Assembly (NCBI RefSeq): GCF_001949145.1
Contig: NW_019091385.1
Location: 2,782,885-2,846,884, forward strand
Source: Acanthaster planci
Taxonomy: Eukaryota; Echinodermata; Asteroidea; Valvatida; Acanthasteridae
Reading direction: 5' to 3'
Length of the DNA: 64,000 nt
Shown piece by piece: positions 13,087 through 23,397 of the stretch (the first letter of the stretch is position 1; each line of letters starts with the position of its first letter). A program made the position numbers and the translations under genes. The notes under the pieces are model-generated. The model saw only the letters and a program-made list of their open reading frames with translations. It did not search any database and was not told the DNA's origin.

Positions 13087-16000
13087 TAACCTTCGCTGGG
13101 AAGGGACAGGCACATACTACAATTCCAGGAGAGATTGTTGCTGCATACCGTAGGTTGACTACATGCATACACAGTACACGTATACTGTACAGTGTAGTTA
13201 ATATTTTCATCGGAGGGCAACATTCAATCTCTCAGTATTGTACAGGGCACACTACATCTATGTGTAAATGTAGCACACACAGAAACAAATGGCCATCAAA
13301 GGAAATAAAGACTGTCAGTATCTTAAGGGTACTGGTCATCATTACAAGGACGACACTGGAGACGTCCATCTTGTAAAGATTAAAAAAAAAAAAAATTATT
13401 GCACAATTATGACACGGATTCAAAGTTGCTCCCCTGATGATGTCAATCCTCTGGATTACATGTACATTATGCCACACACACACACACCAGAGCCAGAGCC
13501 ATCCCATGGAGGCCGGAGCACTCCCTTAAAAGAGATGGAGCTGTCATTTTCAATTCCATCATTGGAAGAGGGGATGACTCATCTTCTGTGTTGTCTATCA
13601 TTCATCTGCAAGACAGCTATATACCATCGCCACAGGTGGAATATCCTGATTGACACGCACTGCATAATGGCCAGAAAGGTGGGTATTCTGATGTTTATCA
13701 GGTGTTCAGAAAACAAGGCACTGGCCAGTAGGCCAGCTCCTCTTCTTTCTTTTCCACTGCAGTTCACATCAAATGCATTTAATTATCAGACGAGATGCAG
13801 CACAGGTGTTATTCAGATGTTCTTGATGAATTTTACTTCTGTTTTTGCACACTCTTTATGTTTCACATGTTCACATGTTCGCAGGTTGTGGGGACTACAC
13901 GTCTGTTGAAATAGAGAAGTTAAAATTGGGAACACAAATGTTAAGGGGACAACTTTTTGTCCCCACAAAGGGGTTCCAACTTTCCTAACAAAAGAATATT
14001 GTTCCTTTAATACAGGAAAGGCTTACTCACTATTTCAAGGCTTTTCCAGTGATAAATATTTATAAGCAATATGCATTTTCAGAGCTAAAGCTGCAAATAC
14101 ATACAGTATATGTACAATTATACATGTATCCTAATATCCAAGGTCCTCAAAATCTCCTAAAAATGCTTGGAGGATTCTGCACATATGTAACCTCATTATC
14201 TACTTACATGTACGTTTTTTTGCACAATTAATACTTAGTTGCTGAAAGCAAAACACAGTGCAAGAAAAAATATATAAAGCTTTTCACCACTCTGAAGTCC
14301 CAAGATGCCTGTACACTGAAATCAAAATGATGAATTTGGCCTGTTATTAAAAAGCACTTTCAGGAACTGTTTTTAAACACAGGTGCAGGAAAGTAGACAC
14401 CCTCAAAACATGTCAGTATGGCTGTTGTATCGGTATCTGTAGATTTCCTTGTTTTAAGATGTGAGACACATACTCGTGTAATGATCCAAATGATAAAAAT
14501 GTGTACAGAAAACAAGTTTGCCACCATATCCCCTTATTCAGTTAACCAATGGGTCTTCATAATACAAACTTCAACCAGAAATCAAACCTTAATCTATACA
14601 GGTACGATACGTGTACATGTACGTGCACTGAGAAATACTGGTACATGCACCTGGGCCCTGTACAACTTAATTCATCCCAAAAAAAAAAAAAAAAGCTGTT
14701 GGTTTCAGCGAATTTAAGATAACAGGATCATCATCATGAAAACGCAGTGACACCAACGGTGGCAAAACAAAGATCACAGTAAGGAGCTGAAATACATGTA
14801 CATGTCGTTGTCATTACCAACGAGCCCTTACTTATATTTGAGACAAACAATGCACTTCATGTGAAAAATAGGATATCACTGAGCTGTATCATATCCTTGA
14901 ACATGTACATGTACAAATACTGTAGGGGTGCAAACATGGCTTTCCCCCTTTTTTCCAGGATGCCTTTTTAAATAAATGTCAGGGTCTTTCAGAGGAAGCT
15001 GTATTTACTTGGAAGTTAATTCTGGATCTGTATTTTAAACATGTACATATAGGTACATGTACAAATTACGCTGATTAACAACGGGAAAATACAACTGGTG
15101 ATTAGCTTCTCAGAAAAAAAGCAGCATGCTACAGGATGTTTGATCTAATTAGATTTGAGGCATTCAAAATAGACTTTCTTTTTTATTCCTACCACTAGGC
15201 AACACTTCCATGTATCTGTAGTAAATGAATGCCTTCACCATGTGTCTGTTTTTTCCAAAGGTTTTCCCCTTTCAAAAGGAAACTGGATGAGGCAATTACA
15301 CTAGACTTTGAAGAATGTGCCAGTTGTTTACATCATTGGAAATTCTTGTGAAGTCCGTGAAATCTTTCGACGAAAATTGCCGGTAAAGCTGTCATTACAG
15401 AGAGAGTGTTATTGTGAAGATCTTATTAGCCAAGTCATGTTTACTGAAACTGTGCAATGCTGCTGAACGTTTTATAGAATGCAAGGAATTAACACAGCAG
15501 CACTACTCAATAGGTTTGTCTGTATAATTTCTGAGGAGCGGCGAGAATGTTTGTAAGTTGAGTGTTACCCTATGCTTGGTGTTTCTACTGCTGGGGTTTT
15601 ACTACATGTATTTGATAGCCGAACAAATTCAAACATACACAAATTGACCAACTACAGAAAAATCTGCACTTTCTTTGAAAACTGGGTAAAACATCCCCTA
15701 CCCTGCTGAACATGAACTTGAAAATGCATGTACTCAGCTGAGTCCAGCACAATCATATAATCCAACAGGTGTGATGCTTAGCATATTTAATAAATATGTT
15801 ACCACCAAGATTTTTTGGTTTGACTGCTGAGACTAATACAAAAACCAAAGACAACAGACCAAAACCTTGATGATGTCATACTTTTTTAACTGGAGGTTTG
15901 ATGAATCGTGTCCCAGCTCACTGCCATATAAAAGTGCCATGTAAACAAGGCATGACATCACTTTGCTACAGGTCTATTACACACTTTTGGATATGGTTGG

Positions 16001-16332
16001 AAAATGAAGGGTTACAGTTAAGGGAAGAATTCCATTCCTGTATACAGACATAACTAATTTCTCTATGCAGTAACACATCAGTCATTAGAAGGTGATAACA
16101 TGTCCTAAAACATCAACATTAGTTGGGAAAATATTGAAACATTTACTTTGAAAACAGTTTTTGGACCAGTCTGACAGGGTGTGTGCACAAGGTGTCAAGT
16201 GATAGCAGGGTATGGAACTCTTTCCACGGTGAATAAAATAACATTAATTAAAATAAGAAATTTTAAAGCAAAACAAAATGCACTTGTAACACTAGTGAAA
16301 TTCAATTTTCCAAAACATGGGTAATACGGGCG

Positions 16333-16484
16333 TTTCACAATAGTGCGCCTCCAAGAGTGTGAAACGCGTTGGCCAATAACACTGCGCAAAATCTGTCGAC
16401 CCAATGCGCATTTGGAAAGGGTCCACAGATTTCGCGTGTTGTGATTGGCCAACGTGGTGCAAACTCTTGGAGGTGCACTTTTGA
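16333..16484. repeat. Foldback (inverted-repeat) element, complete
   Basis: The left arm (16333-16402, starting TTTCACAATAGTGCGCCTCC) and the right arm (16419-16484) are imperfect inverse complements around a ~16-nt spacer. Each arm contains CTCCAAGAG, TTGGCCAAT and a GCG…AAATCTGT block. Single-arm relatives occur at 19304 and 20701. The structure fits a small foldback or MITE-type element. No clear target duplication was seen. Confidence 0.8.
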
Positions 16485-17960
16485 GAATATCCCATATTTT
16501 AGCATCAAAAGGCCCACACTGGATTTATGTTAACTGTGGATACAGCTGTAGCACAGATCTAAGTACATGTACATGAACATTTATGTAGCACCCAACCATA
16601 GGGTCGCACACTGAGCTATGCCAGTGACATGCAGCACTGATGTCACACACGATCCAAAGAAGTACTCCTGAGCAGTGTTTCTTGAAGTTCTTTGAAGCCA
16701 CATCAAGCACTAAGAATGCACATGTTTATTATGAATGAAACGATCAGGAGCAAGTTCATGTGGTGATGAATGGCAAAGTTGAGAGGATACTTTTGAGACC
16801 AAAATTTCCCAAAAAGAAAAAATTAGAGGATTGCTGTTTTGGAGTACTTAGTACGTTTAGGTTACCAAAGCTGTATAAGAAATTGCAGGGCTTATTGTGA
16901 CCATTTTCAGAGAAGACAGACTATTCCCTAGGTTTCTCTATGAAAGGGTGTAGAGTCCGGGAAAAAGGCATGGAGATATCCTTCTCTGGTTACGGTCTTA
17001 GGGATCCTCGGGGACTATGAAATTAGTGTAGGTAATTCTTGAAAAAGGTTTGATTACATGACATGCTGTAGTCTAGAATTAATTATTTAATCAAGTGATC
17101 CATAACTATTAACTGTCACAAACACACATAGGAGGCCTACACTGTACAAAATGTAACAATATTAATTATAGTAAGCCTAATCCCAAATATTCTGTCGTAA
17201 CCTGTCAACTGGTCAAAAAGGGCCAAGGCCTAATGCCGGGCCTGCTGCCCTAGGCCTGTTTCCTGGCCTTGACGATAAACCTTTTCGCCGTTGGCAATGC
17301 AATGTGGGTTTGGATGATGTACATGTACATGCAATGCATTTCATGCACAACCCTATGGGAGTAGTGTAAATATTAATCTGTTTCCATTTTATTTTATACT
17401 CCAATTCAAGCCACCCCCTTCTGACAAAGTGTTGGATTATTGATTTGGGACAAAGATATTCACCAACTTCGAAGTTTAAAGCTTGGCAGAGAAGGAAAAT
17501 TTGAAAAATTCCTTCCACCAACACCACTTTTTGTCACAATCATGCTTTGACTAATTCGTGAATATTAATGTTCTAGTATTGTCCAATCAAAATTACGCTT
17601 ACAGCTCATTCATCTCGCTTTGACCAGTCACGTTCATTTTCAGCCTTTAGAGTGACTGGTGCCCTTAAAAAAGGGCAATTAAGGGTGATTTGTTCCTATA
17701 AATATTTGGAAAAGTATTTCAAACTGTTTCTTGTAAGTTATAGGCCTATAATCTGATAATACGCATGCATGCGTGAGTTGATGAGCAGATAGGCCTACAT
17801 AAAAAATATTTTGTAGAAAACTGTAACTTAATTTTTGACTGGTTCACTTCCCCCATAGGGTTGTGCATAACATGCATCACTTGTTTGTCATCCACACCCA
17901 TAATGCATTGCGAACGTCGAAAAGATTTATTGATGACAACATTCAGAAAAATGAAAAAGG

Positions 17961-18087
17961 CCATTTTCAAATCAATCTCGTACGATATTTAGGCTAGGTC
18001 TAAATGATTTTTAATAAACTCAACAAATTCTGCACACAAACTCATGGGCTCTCCATCTCATAGGTTGTGCCCAGGTTTTGTACTCAC
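17961..18087 (-). other. GRAF exon 1 donor and proximal intron
   Basis: The exon 1 donor is A|GTGAGTACAAAACC on the minus strand, a strong consensus site. It fixes the exon end at 18088, since the open frame would otherwise continue into sequence that does not match the family. Confidence 0.7.
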
Positions 18088-18241
18088 TTCTAGCGGCGTT
18101 CAACAGCGCTTTTCCATCCCGTATCAACTCTTTAATCGCCTTGTTCGTGCGTTCCAGTTCATTTTCGTGCGAGTGTAAACTTTCCCTGAATTCGGGACTG
18201 TCTAGATAGCACTCGCTAAATTCCAGCGGTTGTAGCACCAT
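18088..18241 (-). CDS. ARHGAP26: GRAF/ARHGAP26-family Rho GTPase-activating protein, exon 1 (start of BAR domain)
   Basis: The ATG at 18241-18239 opens [16 protein letters not shown], then [18 protein letters not shown], then [17 protein letters not shown], ending A|GTGAGT. This is the characteristic GRAF/OPHN1 N-terminus (LEFSDC-LDSP-FRE-L…ELERTNK-IKELI-DG-L): the N-terminal helix and first BAR helix that dimerise and sense membrane curvature. The 'SHE' and 'KELI.DGK' residues favour the GRAF clade over oligophrenin. An in-frame GTG lies upstream, but the ATG at 18241 matches where the family begins. The exon ends in phase 1 and joins exon 2 at 1019. The PH and RhoGAP domains are not in the window. 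Confidence 0.93.
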
Positions 18242-18490
18242 CTTGGCTGCAAAACAGGACCCTTTCACAAGCTGGCAGGGTTCAGACAGTTTGTGGCATG
18301 CTGTTGGCAGTGATTTATAGTAATTTCCCGCTTCGGTTTTCTTAAGAAATGGGTGATAACCGGCTTGGCAGCTTCATTGATGACAACGAATCTACTCGTC
18401 CCATCCCATTTTTCCCAATATGGCGAAAGACTGAAATGCGCTTGCGCATGACATTCGCGATGTCGTCACTAGCCGCCGGTGTGTTGCGTG
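18242..18490 (-). promoter_or_regulatory. Candidate GRAF 5'UTR/promoter region
   Basis: The sequence just upstream of GRAF exon 1 is CpG-richer than its surroundings. It holds a near-palindromic ATGCGCTTGCGCAT (about 18436-18449), one base from the NRF1 consensus TGCGCATGCGC. It also holds CAATATGGCG (about 18416), which resembles a YY1 site. Both motif types are typical of TATA-less housekeeping promoters. The transcription start cannot be placed, so the call rests on position and motifs only. Confidence 0.4.
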
Positions 18491-19236
18491 AATGCTTCCT
18501 GTGTCTAGTCTCTTCAGACTGGTAAAAAGACTAGGCCTGAGGCTCCGGCGGCCGGATAGTGGGGGTGGGGTTTGGCATCATAGTTACAGATGGCACTCCA
18601 TGTTAAAGTCATTCCTACGAAAATCATGTGAGATTCATGTCATTTTCCTAAAACTAGCTCATGCAGCAAACTTTCCCAATTGGCACGATATTCTAGAGGA
18701 ACAGAAGAAAGGACCATGTTTTATACCAAGCAGGATACTGGACAGAAGGGTATCTCGAAATCCCTATACACACACTCTAGACTATAGTTAACCCCAGATA
18801 TCTTTAAAGAATTCCTGAGATTCTGATCAAACAATGACCAACACAAAGGTGGGGGTGCTCTCCGTCCCATACCTTGCTTCATATGCCATGTTAGGTCGAC
18901 AACTTGCGATGAATTCAGACAATTAGTTGAAACAGGATTGGCCAGCAAACCATATTCAGGTAGGAGAAGAACTGGCAGGACTAAGGCTCCGAGTGCGAGT
19001 GCAAATAGTCAATTTTAAGCGAGGGCAAACAAGAAACATCTTTGTATCTCTCTTTGTAGAGCTCAATGCCCTTTTATAAGATCTAAAATGAAATTCTTTT
19101 GACTAAATTAATAACACTTCTATATGATACGTCTTGTATGTTGTTTCCGGAGTCTGCTAAAGGAAAGAGCACTGAAATAACAATACATTTCCGCCTTATA
19201 ATACGTTTGATCTTTATTTTAATCGTCTTGTAAAAT

Positions 19237-19378
19237 AGTTGCCAGAAGAGGGCGCATGTGTAAAATACGGAGAATGTTGTGGAATGGAGAAGAAATCCTG
19301 ACGTTTCACAATAGTGCACCTCCAAGAGTTTACAAATGCGTTGGCCAATCACAATGCGAGAAATTGGTCTGACCCTCA
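19237..19378. repeat. Dispersed repeat, copy A (foldback-family arm)
   Basis: About 140 bp starting GAAGAGGGCGCATGTGTAAA and continuing through TTTCACAATAGTGCACCTCC to the AATGCGAGAAAT block is closely matched by 20640-20783. Its right half is also the arm of the foldback at 16333. The similarity seems to extend upstream to about 19200, more weakly. Confidence 0.8.
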
Positions 19379-19390
19379 TGCACCTAAATT

Positions 19391-19525
19391 GGTTCGTAAG
19401 TGTGACATCACTTCAGTTTAAACCACGCCCACTGCACATAGAGTTACACGGCATGGCACGCAACTAACATTCGTCCAATGGTAGCCTGCGATCGGTGGTG
19501 CGAACGCGTGTATGACGAAGTCACA
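19391..19525. repeat. Dispersed repeat shared with ZNF330 intron 1
   Basis: GTAAGTGTGACATCACTTC, TTTAAACCACGCCCACTGCA and ATAGAGTTACA, then a more diverged part containing CATTCGTCCAATGG-AGCCTGC and ending ACGAAGTCAC, recur in the same order at 25569-25750. This copy is shorter than the other. It directly follows copy A of the foldback-family repeat. Confidence 0.7.
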
Positions 19526-20639
19526 CGAACCGCAGAGTACTCGTTAAACATCTGACAGGTTTCGCGTCATTGAAAACTTGAGACTTCATTGTATGCAATC
19601 TGATGCCAGAACTATCATCCAATGACAGGTAACCGTGGAAAGAGCGTTGGCGGAGCCGGGGAAATACACCATCGGTTACAAACACATGATGTGAAACGAG
19701 GCTCGTGCAAAAATAACTTGTGCGCCTCACTCACTCCACGAGGAAGGATATTGGCAAAAAGTCTGCCCCAATTTCGCGTTCATGTTTACAGTCAAGCTCT
19801 CTTTTCGATGTCAGTCAACTCTCGATGTCGCTTGCGTGGTGTTTTATTGACCGAGGGACTTTTCTCATGAGCTTGAGTTAAAAACTTTTCCCAGAAGTCT
19901 TTCCTCAAGAGGACTGAGTCCACACACCAAGACTTCAACATGTTCAACAGTAGATGCAGCATGCAGTGCTCCCTGTTGGGTGGAGACGCCGTGGCCGAGC
20001 AGAATGTGTTGTCATCGTTAAGAACCTCCGTCTCCGACTCTTTCTCGTAGAACCATGGTTCCGTTATTCAAAATTTCGTCAAACTTGATGAAATTCGATA
20101 GAACTTGGAATATATGAAGCAGGCAAACTTAAACTGTTTATGTTTGCAGCTAATTTCACGTTGAACCTAAACCTCAACTTCAACATGAACATAATTCTGC
20201 TGTGAAGTGATTATGTGTTTTTTCCGGTTTTCTGATCAAGATATAAACAAGAATGCATTGGAATGATCAGCAAGGGTAAGTCTAAAACGAATTAAAGCTA
20301 ATTAATTAAACCAAGACAGTTTTACCCTTTTGAGAAGGAAAATTTCAATTAAATTCAAATAAATCTTTGTGTACAAGAATGGTGAAAGGAGGTTATGAAA
20401 ATACCGCTTACTCCGTGCCGTAATAAACATGACTAAAACAACTATACAGACGTGTTGGAACTAAGTTGAAGGCCTATTGTTTAGAGAGCGAGTTTGTCAG
20501 AAGTCTGTCTGAAGCAAGCAGACAATTTACTTTGCATTACAAGGAAATATGACACATGCAGTAGACTTTGACGCGTGCCGATAAAAACATTGTGGTTAGT
20601 TTTAGTCCGTTGTGCTTTTAATAAGCTTGTAAAATAATT

Positions 20640-20783
20640 GCCGGAAGAGGGCGTATGTGTAAAATACGGAGATGTTGTGGAATGAAGAAGTAACACGAGC
20701 CTTTCACAATAGTGCACCTCCAAGAGTTTACAGACGCGTTGGCTAATCACAATGCGAGAAATCTGTTGACCCAATGCGCGTTT
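20640..20783. repeat. Dispersed repeat, copy B (foldback-family arm)
   Basis: This is the second copy of the repeat at 19237-19378, in the same orientation: CGGAAGAGGGCGTATGTGTA, then TACGGAGATGTTGTGGAATG, then TTTCACAATAGTGCACCTCC and ACGCGTTGGCTAATCACAAT. It ends near AATGCGCGTTTCCG. Small indels separate the copies. Both lack the opposite arm that is present at 16333-16484. Confidence 0.8.
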
Positions 20784-22137
20784 CCGTTTGGAAATAGTCA
20801 TTAGCTTAATTCCAATTACTGAAACCATTATCCTGGACTTGTACGTAGTTTTTCTCAATAAGGTGGCATTCCGATGGAAAATATGTGAAGTTTTGATCGT
20901 CTCCCTGAAATAAAATTTGAAACGACCATGAAAAATTTACACCAATATTTTCAGGTGACTTACTGACCATAACTGGAAAAATGATGACAGTAAGTGCATA
21001 GAAGTTTCAAAATAATGTTAACAGGAACAGAGAGTCCAGCATTGAACGGTTAAGGGGAGCACGTGCCTGAGGGACAGATCAGTATAAATAGAGAAGAGGA
21101 CAAAATGCGTAAAATAGAAACAAGTTTAAGTGATGTCGGTGCTTTCTAGTTTTCTGTATTCTCGTCAATTATTTTGTTTAAAGGTAGATTTCAAACGTGT
21201 TGATGTAAGACTAGTCTTCCTTTCTCTTTGATGTTACGCTGACAATGTTTTGTTTTGTGTTCTTTTTTGGTACGAAAGAAGGTCATTCTTATTAGGCTTC
21301 ACTACACCAATGCTTTATGAAGATCTTTTAGAGAAATCTTTATAGAGAATGGCCATTGGAATACCGCCTTCGAAGTGCAATCCGGGGATTACTGAACAAT
21401 CAACAAGTTGAATCATCCAAGAAAGATATGAATACTATAAATGAAAGGAATTCTACATGGAACAACATTGTTTAGGATGTAGTATTTGTTTTCATTCAAT
21501 TCATTGTGTCCCATTTTATTTGTGTATGTTCCCGGAGGAATACGAGTCTGCATGTCGCACAAAATTTACGAGGCACAGTACTTGACACTGACAAAAGATG
21601 CAATAGCATGAACAAAGTATGAGCTACGGGGATTATCAATTAGCACGACTTAACATCGTTCCAGAAATAATCTGACTTCGTTACCGTTGTATCATGTATT
21701 TTATTTGAGAACCAAGAATAAGTGTATCGCAAACTAATACCGTGCAGTAGTTTGACCACCTAGTTAGGGACATAAAATTATATGAAGGATATAAAGACGA
21801 CACAACTAGGACAATCACCTTGAAGCCTTTAAGTAGCCAAACGGAACCGTTTGGTTCGAAAGAATTTCTTTAGCCCAGCATCAGGCCCCTGGCAAAACCA
21901 AACTGAAATGAAAGAATCGTGTAGGTCAAGTTTCTAGCAAACAATAAAAAGAGAGGCATTTTCAGGTGTGTGGGGACTTATCCTTGACCTGTTGCCATCT
22001 TGAGCATCAAATTAGCTTTTGTAATTTTGTTCCTTGGAGGGCAGGTATTACTGATGATATTTATTCAACTGGGAGAACAGCACGAGTGAAAAGACAATCT
22101 CATGTCTAAAGACTACCCCGCCTACTACCCTCTGAGC

Positions 22138-22557
22138 TGGCCCTGTTACGCCCCAACTATAGCATCAGTCCCAACTATAGTTGGGCCCGTCCCAACTATA
22201 GTTGGGCCCGTCCCAACTATACTTGGGCCCGTCCCAGCTAGAGCGCTACAGTTGGGCCGGCCCAACTACAGCAGAGAGGTCCTGTGTTCATGACGTGCCA
22301 TGCCCAGCATGTGCCAAAGTCATATTGTTCACAAATGTCATGTCATCGGTCATACATGTAGGGCTAGATGAACAGATCAAGTGCCACATTTTAGATGAAT
22401 TGTGTCTCAAGTGTGAGACACATTGACTTGGATAATATTGAGACATTTCCCACAGACATTGGTCAACAATAGTTGGGCCAGCCCAACTGCAGCACTACAG
22501 TTGGGACTGTCCCAACTATAGTTAGGACTTATGCTATAGTTGGGGCATAACAGCCCC
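22138..22557. repeat. Foldback element with palindromic 21-bp iterations
   Basis: The left arm (about 22138-22275) contains CTGTTACGCCCCAACTATAG followed by 21-bp units starting at 22170, 22191 and 22212. Each unit carries CCCAACTATAGTTGGG, itself a perfect 16-bp palindrome, or a one-base variant. The right arm (about 22467-22557) is the diverged inverse complement, ending CTATAGTTGGGGCATAACAG. The central ~190 bp is unrelated. The structure fits a foldback or MITE-type element with expanded arm repeats. Confidence 0.8.
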
Positions 22558-22670
22558 ACACTTAGCTGGTGAGTACCTGACAAGTGAGGGCAGTATGCAG
22601 ATTTTACAGTACTTTCAGCAATAGCCCGACTGCGTACCGTGCGCGCCACGTAGCTAAGGCAAAGATCGAC

Positions 22671-22882
22671 GGCGCAAGATGGGGAACTTCGCCATGAATA
22701 CGCGTAAAATGTTGTTATCACATGGGTGCCATTCTGGTTGGACTACGACTGCGCAGTGCATGTTAATGCGCTGGCGCAGGCGCCTCGACAGGCACGCACG
22801 TGCGCACACAGATGAACGTTTTTACACTCGAATGGCGCTCATGGTGATAACACCTTTATGGCCAAATTACCCATCTTGCGCC
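22671..22882. repeat. Short inverted-repeat element
   Basis: GGCGCAAGATGGGGAACTTC near 22671-22690 is matched by the inverse complement of GGCCAAATTACCCATCTTGCGCC (about 22860-22882). Further in, TGTTATCACATGGGTGCCAT is matched by the inverse complement of the ATGGCGCTCATGGTGATAACA region (about 22831-22851). A 77-codon frame crosses the element but resembles no family I know. Confidence 0.65.
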
Positions 22883-23179
22883 GCTACGCGGCGCTATATA
22901 ATCTTTGGCTGAGGGAGCTTAGACCTATTTGTACTTTCATCGGCGCATAGGGGTCATACGGGAAGGTAATGATATTGCCCATTCTCCAGCTTTCAAGTGG
23001 TTAATTGCTTGAAAGATCGACCCATTTCTTCGTAATAATTGCACGGTAAAACTTGGGGATTGTAACTTTGGTTCCTTTAATATTAGGGAGAGCCACACAT
23101 AACACAGTACATTTTAATTTTTGAATTCACCTAGTACCTGGGTCATGCATGTCACGTGGGTAGGCCTAGAGCAGCAAGG

Positions 23180-23212
23180 CACTACTCCGTAGGCCTAGCC
23201 TACGGAGTAGTG
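23180..23212. repeat. Perfect hairpin, 15-bp arms, 3-nt loop
   Basis: CACTACTCCGTAGGC (23180-23194), CTA, then GCCTACGGAGTAGTG (23198-23212) form a perfect inverted repeat able to make a 15-bp stem. No T-run follows, and no gene end is nearby, so it is not a terminator. Confidence 0.95.
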
Positions 23213-23350
23213 GCTTATTGTTCAGGAAGTACCTGGGCAGGTGATGCTCGGTGCTGTGACATCATGCTCAGTAACTGTAGGGTTGATGTCCGAAAAATGG
23301 CAAGGGTTTTGAGGGAAATTATGAGGGGAAACTGTTGAGTGTTTTAACAC

Positions 23351-23397
23351 ATGGCATGCATATGACACATAACATGCATATGACACATGACATGCAT
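23351..23397. repeat. Short tandem repeat, ~18-bp unit
   Basis: About two and a half copies of CATGCATATGACACATAA-like units occur (GGCATGCATATGACACAT, then AACATGCATATGACACAT, then GACATGCAT). The repeat is small and has no visible gene association. Confidence 0.7.

Larger units (their letters stand above)
1020..18087 (-). other. GRAF-family gene, intron 1 (~17 kb)
   Basis: The interval between the two recognised GRAF exons starts with GTGAGT after exon 1 and ends with CAG before exon 2, and both exons are phase-compatible. I found no other coding exon on either strand: the longest open frames have no family motifs and many run through repeats. The intron is strongly enriched in TACATGTA and alternating ATGTAC palindromes from about 1 to 15 kb. 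It also holds an (AAT)n/hairpin element, a 29-bp minisatellite and a foldback element, listed separately. First introns of this gene family are also long in vertebrates (family knowledge), and such introns often hold enhancers, but none is identifiable by eye. Confidence 0.75.

Noticed and set aside
13289-13909. 206-codon plus-strand open frame
   Set aside because: It has no start context, domain or motif I recognise, crosses an A-run and a CA-repeat, and lies inside GRAF intron 1.
18242-18268. Upstream extension of GRAF exon 1 from an in-frame GTG
   Set aside because: The family begins at the ATG at 18241; the added residues match nothing in it.
18492-18791. 99-codon plus-strand frame next to the GRAF promoter
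   Set aside because: It starts in CpG-rich DNA and could be a divergent transcript, but no motif, splice partner or codon signal supports a protein.
22170-22232. CRISPR-like tandem repeats
   Set aside because: The 21-bp units are contiguous, with no unique spacers, and belong to a foldback element in a eukaryotic genome.
22679-22912. 77-codon plus-strand frame
   Set aside because: It lies within an inverted-repeat element and resembles no protein family.
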